A stretch of 64,000 nucleotides of DNA. It comes from Wolfiporia cocos. Lineage: Eukaryota; Basidiomycota; Agaricomycetes; Polyporales; Phaeolaceae. Position 1 is the first letter of the stretch. Each line of letters starts with the position of its first letter. Below, piece by piece: positions 57,359 through 64,000 of the stretch. The stretch lies in the NCBI GenBank assembly GCA_029448655.1, contig JACCLO010000043.1:29428-93427 (forward strand), given 5' to 3'. The position numbers and the translations under genes are program-made. The notes under the pieces are model-generated. The model did no database searches. It worked only from the letters and a program-made list of their open reading frames with translations, and had not been told where the DNA came from.

Positions 57359-60300
57359 TCAGTTTTCGGTTCGCTTGGTGTTGTGCGCAAATTCGACGTC
57401 GGGTAGTCGTTGTACCCATTGGAAAGGGTCGTTCATGCAATAGATACGAAGGTACACTTCGATTTGTTGATTCATCCTTTCCGTTTGTCCGTCGGTCTGT
57501 GGATGGTACGCCGTACTCATCGCAGATTCCGTTCCCTGCAGCTTGCATAATTCCTTGAACAGTTTCGATGCGAACTGTGGTCCCCTGTCTGAAATGATCT
57601 TTCGGGGAATGCCGTATTGTGAGTATATCTTTCGATGGAATATTTCTGCGGCCCCTTCGCTCGTGATTGTTTTGTCGCATGGGGTGAGAGAGATGGCCTT
57701 GGATAGGCCATGGTCGACAATCACCATCATGGAGTCATATTTTCCGACTCTTGGCAGGTCGGTGACAAAATCGACCGAGCACTGTGAGAAGGGAAGGGCG
57801 TCCTCCCGTGTCGGTATTGGCTGTAAAGGGGGTTTTAGCGGGTTCCTATCAGGTTTCATCTGTTGACAGATTGCACAGCCTCGGACGTATTCCGGTATCA
57901 TTGTTCCCATGTCAGGCCACCAAAAGTGGGTCTTAACCTGTACTGTTGTACCCCAGATCCCAGGGTGTCCGGCCGGGATCGTGTCGTGGTATTTTGAAAT
58001 GACGTCCCGTCGAAGGCCCTCATCTTTTGGCACGTACATCCTGCCCCTGTAGAGCAGTATCCCATCCGTTTGTTGCCATTCATCTGCGGTGGTTCTTGCG
58101 GGGAATTCGTCTGTGCCCCCTAGAGCACGGATCGCCTGTTCCGCAGATTCATCTCGATCGTTGGCGTTCTTGATTCGATCGATGATCGGGATCTGGATTG
58201 CGTGGACGACGAGTTCATTTGGAATCATGGTGATTCCCTCGTTGTCTTCGTTGCTTTCGTCTAGGTGATACAACCTGGACAATGTGTCGGCCATGACTAG
58301 TTTCCTCCCGGGGATGTGTTGTAATTTCAGGTCGAATTGCGAGAGGAATAGATGCCATCTCGCTTGTCGCCGATTTAGGCGCTGTGCGCTTCTCCAGTAC
58401 GTCAGGTTCTGATGATCGCTTCGGATCAAGATCCGATGCGGTGCTCCTTCTAACAGGTGCCGCCATTCTTCTAGTGCTCGGACTATTCCGAGTAGTTCGC
58501 GATCATAGATTTCGTAGTTCCGTTCTGTGGATGTCAGGGATTGTGAGAGATATCCCACTGGCCGTTCACGCCCCGTTTCATCTGTCTGTTTTAGCACTGC
58601 CCCTGTGGCAAACTGAGATGCGTCTGTTTCGAGGATGAATGGTTTCTCCTTGTCTGGCGTTCCTAGTGCGGGCGCCGTTGTGAATGCCTGCTTCATGAAG
58701 TCGAACGCCTTTTGTTCTTTATCCGTCCACTGGAATCCTGTCCCTGTGACCGTTTTCGTGAGATCCACCAGGGGTCGGGCGTGCGTTGAGTAGTGATCGA
58801 TAAATTTCCGATAGAAGTTTGCAAATCCTAGGAAGGATCTGACTTCCTTGAGATTTCGGGGAGTCGGCCACTCTTTAATCCTATTGAGTTTCGCTGGGTC
58901 CATCTGGATGTTTCCTGGGGTGATGACTAGTCCTAGAAATTCGACTCTGTCGACACCGAAGGCGCATTTCTCGGGTTTCACAAAGAGATGGTTATCCACC
59001 AATCTCTGAAGGATTCGCCGTTCCCGTTCCTTGTGTGTTTTCTCGTCTTCTGAGAAAATGAGGATATCGTCCATGTAAACAAGCACCCATCCTTCGAAGA
59101 TTTCTTCTTTCAGGATTTCGTTCATCATTGCCTGAAAGGTCCCGGGTGCATTGCACAATCCGAAAAACATAACCGTGGGTTCGTACAACCTTCGGTTTGT
59201 TTTGAAGGCCGCTTTCCATTCGTCTCCTTTCTTGATTCGCACGTTGTTGTACCCCGCTCTAAGGTCCATTTTCGTGAAAATCTTTGCTCCTTTTAGCTTT
59301 TCCAGGAGCTCCGAGATTAATGGCAAGGGATAGACGTTCTTTATCGTTCCTTCGTTCAGATATCGATAATCTTGACAGGGTCGTAGGCCGCTGTCTTTCT
59401 TTGGGACGAAGAAGAATGGTGACGCCATCGGGGATTTTGAAGGGACTATGAATCCCTTGGCCAGGTTTTCTTTTAGGAATTCGTCCAGCGCCTGTTGCTC
59501 TTTAGGCAACAGTGCATAGACTTTGCAGTCCTTCGGCACGAAATCGGGTTTTAATTCGATTGCGTGGTCCCATGGTCTCGACGGGGGGAACGCCGCTGCG
59601 GACTCCTTACTGAACACCTTGGTAAAGTCTAGTAGGTGTTTCGGGACCATTTCCTCAATTGTTCGTTCTGGTTCAGGGGTTTTCTGTGCGAATTCTTGGG
59701 ACTTCGTCAGCGCTTTCCTGACAGCATTGATGATTTGTATCTTTGTTCGGAACTTCTTTCGTGTTTCCCCTTTCTCTCCTATGATCCTAGGGTTATCTTT
59801 TGCAAAGCGTCGGATCGCTTCGTACTCCTCAGGAGTATAGAGCCGCTGTGCTGTTTCTTCTGGCTGGTCCGTAGATCCAAATCCTTTCTCCCCTCGTTCT
59901 GTTTCATCTAGGTCCTCGACCTCCAAAATGTCGGGGGTTAGGTGTCGTTCGAAAATTATCTGGGCTATTCGCATGCCCGGGATAATTCTATGTGCTTTGT
60001 CTGAATAGTTGAAGACGATGGCTCCGACGTCTCCTCGGTAGTCCGAGTCTATGATTCCGGCCTGTACTACCAGTCCGTGTCTGAGGGTGTTGCCTGATCG
60101 TCCGGCCAACCTTCCATACGATCCCTTCGGGATCTTCATTTTTACTCCTGTGGAGACGAGTTTCCATCCTCCGGCGGGAATCTCGGTTTCTTCTGCAGCG
60201 TAAAGGTCATACCCTGCGGCTTCTTGGGTTCCCCTTGTCGGAATTTTCCCTTCTGGAGCAACTACCATTTCCACCGTATCCATTTGGATCGTGGCTTCCG

Positions 60301-60661
60301 GTTTCTTTTCTTCTGCCCCTAGTATTGATCGTACATCGACTGTTTGGTCCTTCCAGTCGATTGTGGGGTTTTCGTCTTTTAGCCATCCATACCCTAGAAT
60401 CATATTCTCTGTTCCGATCGATCCTACCAAGAATCGGACCTTTCGCGTTTTCTGGGTCTTCGGATATCGTAGTAGTATGGTGGCTTCTCGGTCTATTCGC
60501 CCATCTTTGTTTTCTGTTCCGTCAACATTTTTGACGATAATCGGGTTCTTCAAGGGTTGCGTGGGCACCTTGTATTTTTCTACCACTCTGCTGTGGATCA
60601 GGTTTGACATTGCTCCTGAGTCGATTAGTGCATTGCACTTCACGGGTTTTGCCAGCGTCAT
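57359..60661 (-). CDS. pol: G3 pol: protease, dUTPase, reverse transcriptase, RNase H, integrase core
   Basis: The 1100-codon ORF starts at the first Met (60661), but the frame is open upstream into the gag overlap (FCLGGKPTVLPSEKAAHV). Domains in order: aspartic protease (ALIDSGAMSN, residues about 10-20); a complete dUTPase at about 115-280 with all five motifs (AGYDLYAAEE, GRLAGRSG, GIIDSDYRGDVG, GMRIAQIIFE, RGEKGFGSTD); RT with YMDDILIFSED; RNase H with ILETDASQFATGAVL; integrase zinc finger (HPGIWG..FWWPDM..CAICQQMK) and core (VDFVTDLP, ISDRGPQFASKLFKEL, HPQTDGQTERMNQ). It ends NTKRTEN and a UGA; the same frame continues beyond. The dUTPase between protease and RT contrasts with G1. Confidence 0.93.
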   Translation of the reverse strand: MTLAKPVKCNALIDSGAMSNLIHSRVVEKYKVPTQPLKNPIIVKNVDGTENKDGRIDREATILLRYPKTQKTRKVRFLVGSIGTENMILGYGWLKDENPTIDWKDQTVDVRSILGAEEKKPEATIQMDTVEMVVAPEGKIPTRGTQEAAGYDLYAAEETEIPAGGWKLVSTGVKMKIPKGSYGRLAGRSGNTLRHGLVVQAGIIDSDYRGDVGAIVFNYSDKAHRIIPGMRIAQIIFERHLTPDILEVEDLDETERGEKGFGSTDQPEETAQRLYTPEEYEAIRRFAKDNPRIIGEKGETRKKFRTKIQIINAVRKALTKSQEFAQKTPEPERTIEEMVPKHLLDFTKVFSKESAAAFPPSRPWDHAIELKPDFVPKDCKVYALLPKEQQALDEFLKENLAKGFIVPSKSPMASPFFFVPKKDSGLRPCQDYRYLNEGTIKNVYPLPLISELLEKLKGAKIFTKMDLRAGYNNVRIKKGDEWKAAFKTNRRLYEPTVMFFGLCNAPGTFQAMMNEILKEEIFEGWVLVYMDDILIFSEDEKTHKERERRILQRLVDNHLFVKPEKCAFGVDRVEFLGLVITPGNIQMDPAKLNRIKEWPTPRNLKEVRSFLGFANFYRKFIDHYSTHARPLVDLTKTVTGTGFQWTDKEQKAFDFMKQAFTTAPALGTPDKEKPFILETDASQFATGAVLKQTDETGRERPVGYLSQSLTSTERNYEIYDRELLGIVRALEEWRHLLEGAPHRILIRSDHQNLTYWRSAQRLNRRQARWHLFLSQFDLKLQHIPGRKLVMADTLSRLYHLDESNEDNEGITMIPNELVVHAIQIPIIDRIKNANDRDESAEQAIRALGGTDEFPARTTADEWQQTDGILLYRGRMYVPKDEGLRRDVISKYHDTIPAGHPGIWGTTVQVKTHFWWPDMGTMIPEYVRGCAICQQMKPDRNPLKPPLQPIPTREDALPFSQCSVDFVTDLPRVGKYDSMMVIVDHGLSKAISLTPCDKTITSEGAAEIFHRKIYSQYGIPRKIISDRGPQFASKLFKELCKLQGTESAMSTAYHPQTDGQTERMNQQIEVYLRIYCMNDPFQWVQRLPDVEFAHNTKRTEN

Positions 60662-60750
60662 GATTACCGGAATGAAGAGGGATCGATTCTTCTCGAACGA
60701 GGTAATTACATGCGCTGCTTTCTCGGAGGGTAAGACCGTGGGCTTCCCTC

Positions 60751-62585
60751 CTAGGCAAAATCCTGTTCTTCTACGAGCCGTGCTAGGAGCTCGGGGTTCT
60801 TGGCTTTCAGAGCCCTAATTGCTGTGACCGCTCTGTTAGCGGTGACATATTCAGTCTCTTCTTCGGAGACTTCTTCGATGCGAGCTTCTTGCTCGGCTTC
60901 TTCTTCTTCGGTTTTTCGAGTAGTCCGCCTAGGGCGGGCTGGTTTCCTCGGCCTCTTCGGGCAGTCTCGCGACATATGTCCTGGCTGATGACAGGTGAAG
61001 CATTTTCCTTTCTTGATGTGATCGTCCCTTTCCTGGGTGGTCATTCGATCTACATCCATTGCGTTCGGATCTTTCGGTGCGGTTGTCTGTGGAGCACTAG
61101 TGCGTCCGTTATTCTGGTTCGAGGCTTGCCAAGCCTTTTTCTTGACAAACGGTTTTCCTGTTTCAAGAATATCTTGTACGTATTTTCATAGTACGAGGCA
61201 GCGGACTGCCATTCATCAATGGTTGCTGGTAGCGGTCGAACACCGATGATGTATCGGGTCGTGTGTTCGGGTAACCCTTTCTCAAAGAGGGTTATGAGCA
61301 ACGCGTTTCCGTCCGCGCTGTATCGATCGTACTGGGCCTTTCCGGCCAAGTTGTTGAACTCGGTGATATAATCATCAATGTCCTTCCTGTCCTGGGTTAC
61401 GTCCAGGATTTTCTTCCGCGCCTTCTGTACCTCTTCGATGGCTCCGAAGGCTTTCTGGAAGTCTGCATCAAACTGTGCAAGACTAGGTGGGAAGAATCGT
61501 TTCGTCTGGGGGTTCGTGTAAACCCGGTGGTAATTTTGTTTCCACTGGCCTGTTTTCCCCTTGTTCGAAATATAAGAGAGGATAAAGATCACTCTCTGAA
61601 CGTCGTTCTGGAATGATGTTTCGTACATCGTAAACCAGGAATTGCACTGGTTTATGAAGTTCTGCATGTCAGATCGTTCCCCGTCGAATACGTCTGGGGG
61701 ATTGATCTTTATCATCGGGGGTCGGTAGTACGGGTTTGGCGCCGGAGGTTGAGGCTGCGGCGCATTCGGTGGTGGAGGTCCTCCTCCTCCCGGGTATCCT
61801 CCACCTGGGTTTCCTGGGTTTCCTCCGGGGTTCCCTGGGTTTCCTCCAGGGTTTCCTCCTCCGGGGTTCGCGGGGGTTCCTCCTCCGAATCCTCCAGGAG
61901 GGGGGGCATTCCCTCCTCCGAGTCCGAAGTTTCCTCCCAGTCCTCCTCCGCTTGTACCTGCGGAGGTTCGTCCAAATAGGCCTGAAGGCCATGTTCCTGG
62001 GTTTGTCGTTCCCATTCCTCCGCTTGGGCTAGTCCAAGACGGATTTCCTCCGCTACCCATTCCGGGTGCGTTCTGTGGGGGGTTTCCAAAGAGGTCTGTT
62101 CCTCCAGCCATAGGCCCAATCCCACTCTGCGCAAAAGCAGATATAAATCCTGGAGGGTCCTGTCCTCCGGTCTGGCTGTTATCTGTTCCTGTAAAATTTC
62201 CAGGATTTCTCCCATCATCTCCGATGCGCTCAATTCCTGCCATTCCTGTGGCGCCCGAAGGCTGATTCGTATTTCCATCGGCATCGAAGGTTCTGTTGAT
62301 GGTTTCGGTTTCGTTTTCGGTCAACGTCGCGGTTGACATCGGAGGGAGTTCTCCAAATCGTTCGAACGCTTCACGCGTTATTTCCCAAGCGGTCGTTCTT
62401 GCGGAGGGGTATACTTCTACCCACTTCGATGCCCTATCTTCTCTTGGAATGACAACAATTCCTCCGCGGTTACGGAAGGCTCCAATGGTGTCAGTCCACT
62501 CGTATCGGTTGAGTCTGTAGACTCCCTGAATGTCCTCGGGCAAGAGTTCAATCAGTCGTGCTGGGAATTCTGGTCCAAATATCAT
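60751..62585 (-). pseudogene. gag: G3 gag, with one frame change before the zinc knuckle
   Basis: Starts MIFGPEFPARLIELLPED at 62585. A Gly/Pro/Asn-rich low-complexity middle (about 62130-61740; many GGNPG repeats) is followed by the capsid-like domain (DGERSDMQNFINQCNSWF, YITEFNNLAGKAQYDRY, EKGLPEHTTRYIIG). The frame ends at 61050, but the continuation lies in another frame (KKKAWQASNQNNGRT, about 61150-61100) and leads to the CCHC knuckle CFTCHQPGHMSRDC at about 61010-60970, ending at 60751. One indel in an A-rich run near 61160 explains this. Pol overlaps the gag end in the -1 frame, as in many Ty3/Gypsy elements. Confidence 0.85.
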
Positions 62586-62618
62586 GTGCCCTTACACCGT
62601 GGTAGGTGAGGGTGTGAT

Positions 62619-62631
62619 AAGCTCGACCTTC
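62619..62631 (-). promoter_or_regulatory. G3 primer binding site, self-priming type
   Basis: Directly inside the 5' LTR the RNA-sense sequence reads G then AAGGTCGAGCTT. Eleven nt are perfectly complementary to AGCTCGACCTT in the LTR (plus-strand 62956-62966), about 35 nt after TATAAAAG, where the transcript should start. This matches Tf1/sushi self-priming; no tRNA-like TGG is present. Confidence 0.75.
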
Positions 62632-63338
62632 TGTTACGGGTCGAACACCCGTTCGTATATTCGAGTCGCGAATATAGATCGTTCTTCTGCATGTGGGCGT
62701 ATAGCCGTATGCAAGGCAAATGCTCGTTAGATGCCTTCAAGTCCTAGGTGAAGTTCCTAGGAGATCGTATAATATCCAATACGCGTTAGAGGATATAATC
62801 TGTTCAGGTGCGAGTCGAATAGAATATAAGACTCGCCTAAGTCCGAGAAGTCAGTGTGCACTTCGAGGACTTAGTCGTTCGGTTGCTCGAGTGAGAAATA
62901 CTGAGCGTAGTTTCCTACGTTTGAGAACGAGTATAAGACTTCTTGTTTATACAACAAGGTCGAGCTGAAGAGCCTTGACAATAAGTACATGAGCTTTTAT
63001 ACTACGCTGGGTTTTAGGGGTCAAGTCCATCCCAGATGCCACCGCTACTATCTACGCTATAGTATCAAACGTTTGATAAGTATGTAGTGATGTATCCGAA
63101 ACGATAGATAGGGATGATGGTGGTTGAACACCATCTATAAGCTAATAAACGATGAAGGTGAAACGGTGGCAGAGTTGGATCTGCCAAAGGTGAAACGCGC
63201 CCTACATGCTAATACAACTGGGGATGCGCCCAGTAGAGTCACGAGTAGCCAGGGGGTTGGTTGCGCAACAAGTCCCTGTATCGTATTCGCCCGGTGGTGA
63301 GTTCTGTCGATATTCGAAAAATCAAAATAACCGTAACA
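62632..63338 (-). repeat. G3 5' LTR
   Basis: 707 bp, differing from the 3' LTR at four sites (CATG/CACG, TTCGG/TTTGG, GAACGAG/GAACAAG, AAATCAAA/AAATTAAA). Followed by TSD CTCCC. Confidence 0.95.
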
Positions 63339-63386
63339 CTCCCCAACCTGAGTTGCCCGAGAAAATAGCCACGGACTGAAGTGGAT
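63339..63386 (-). pseudogene. 5' piece of the gene cut by G3
   Basis: The minus strand reads IHFSPWLFSRATQVGE and joins GLLIYWCLL at 54890 in frame. It is bounded on the right by MITE copy 2. Confidence 0.45.
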
Positions 63387-63925
63387 TAGTGATGTGCCAG
63401 GCCCAGCCCAGCTCAAAAGCCCCGGCTTCGGCCCGGCTTGGATGGCCCATGGCTTTTCAAAACCTCAGGCCAGGCCCTCATTGACAGCTCACGGCTTGGC
63501 CCGGCCTAGGTCCCAGCTTGGCCGCGGCCTACCACTGCTAAGATAATCGTCACTTTAGCTTCAGAGCTTGAGATTCACCTTTGCCAAACCTTTCCCAGAT
63601 GAAATAGAACCTTTAATCCTCCGATCTATAGTAGGATTAAGCATGAAATAATCATTCACTAGCGCAGCATTCAGTAGCGTGCCTGCCATATGGGGGATCA
63701 TATAGGCGCCCAAAAGTGAGTGGCAGGCTTCAACGTTGAGGACTTGACTTTTCTGTAGTTTTAAATAAACAAGATAGGTGCACAATGATTGAGTTGAGCA
63801 TATAACTGGCCTGTATGGGCTTATATTGTGCCTGCCAGATATTGTAGCCATTAAGATCCCTAGGCCAGGGCTCAACAGCTTGGCCTGGCCTGGCCTGTAT
63901 CTCAGGCCGGGCCCTGGGCCGTCTC
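63387..63925. mobile_element. hAT-type MITE, copy 2, truncated by an LTR
   Basis: Begins TAGTGATGTGCCAGGCCCAG and follows copy 1 throughout. It lacks the 245-bp LTR, showing the empty site near 63617-63630, and ends at GGCCGTCTC where an LTR starts. Its right TIR is not in the window. Confidence 0.85.
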
Positions 63926-64000
63926 TGTCACAAGCCAATTTCCAAGCCTAGTAGAACATCCTAGGTTGACACCCCACTCACGCCTCTTGCACGCTAAAGC
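63926..64000 (+). mobile_element. Start of another LTR, cut by the window edge
   Basis: TGTCACAAGCC follows the MITE break, the same 5' terminus as the solo LTRs of the G1 lineage. The end and TSD are outside the window. Confidence 0.65.

Larger units (their letters stand above)
54891..63338 (-). mobile_element. Complete Ty3/Gypsy chromovirus-like element G3, 8448 bp, TSD CTCCC
   Basis: Two 707-bp LTRs (54891-55597 and 62632-63338), TSD CTCCC at 54886-54890 and 63339-63343, with gag, pol (protease, dUTPase, RT, RNase H, integrase, chromodomain) and a post-chromodomain zinc-knuckle region on the minus strand. I count four differences between the LTRs, all transitions, three in CpG contexts, so insertion is recent. 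Gag has one probable frameshift and pol has in-frame UGA codons, so this copy is slightly damaged. Confidence 0.95.

Noticed and set aside
60751..60770. A classic heptamer slippery site for gag-pol frameshift
   Set aside because: Pol is in the -1 frame relative to gag, but no X-XXY-YYZ heptamer fits the overlap read by eye.
61740..61992. Plus-strand and alternative-frame ORFs over the gag Gly/Pro-rich region
   Set aside because: They are shadows of the GGNPG-type low-complexity stretch; the minus-strand gag frame explains the sequence.
1..64000. CRISPR arrays or bacterial operons
   Set aside because: No regularly spaced short repeats with unique spacers; gene structure is eukaryotic.

Overview
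The window looks like genomic DNA of a filamentous basidiomycete, probably an Agaricomycete. Coding stretches are cut by introns of about 45-68 nt with GT..AG ends, the recognisable host genes are fungal (a meiotic MutS homologue of the MSH4 type, a basidiomycete NRPS-like adenylating enzyme), and the repeats are chromodomain Ty3/Gypsy elements, MULE-like and hAT-like DNA elements and many solo LTRs. Nothing bacterial was seen (no operons, no ribosome binding sites).

1-16.3 kb is one Ty3/Gypsy element (here G1) whose pol is split by two later insertions. The larger (475-11481) is a tandem non-coding LTR element, here called LARD, with layout LTR-internal-LTR-internal-LTR and an ACCCG target-site duplication (TSD). 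The smaller is a solo LTR (11570-12460, TSD AGATG). A third solo LTR (15237-16109, TSD GCATG) sits in the G1 3' LTR. G1 carries a dUTPase after its chromodomain.

16.3-28 kb is a nest of solo LTRs, many with exact 5-bp TSDs and some inside one another, in remnants of a MULE-like transposase, an 859-bp hAT-type MITE (8-bp TSD) and a small zinc-cluster-like gene.

28-38 kb holds decayed or small genes: a HpcH/HpaI-aldolase pseudogene, a compact four-exon two-TM membrane protein, an NRPS-like adenylation gene with a frameshift, a Lunapark-like zinc-ribbon remnant, a two-exon nuclear-type protein and an AlkB-like dioxygenase remnant.

38.8-49.7 kb is the most ordinary host block: MSH4 on the minus strand, an unrecognised multi-exon gene, and a large gene whose domain order resembles meiotic axis proteins (Red1/SYCP2 type). 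51-53.6 kb is a kinase-like gene broken by a solo LTR.

54.9-63.3 kb is a complete young 8.45-kb Ty3/Gypsy element (here G3) on the minus strand, with 707-bp LTRs and TSD CTCCC, inserted in another reading frame. A second MITE copy and the start of another LTR close the window.

The most interesting signals are structural. The LARD has no credible coding capacity but keeps a PBS complementary to its own predicted RNA 5' end (Tf1-type self-priming), a polypurine tract like that of G1, and three families of repeated stem-loops in which stems change but loops are kept. The solo LTRs of the same lineage carry a stem-loop just 3' of the TATA box whose stem covaries over at least eleven copies around a TTA-containing loop, and a second one at the LTR 3' end. 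All structure and family calls were made by eye; no searches or folding were run.
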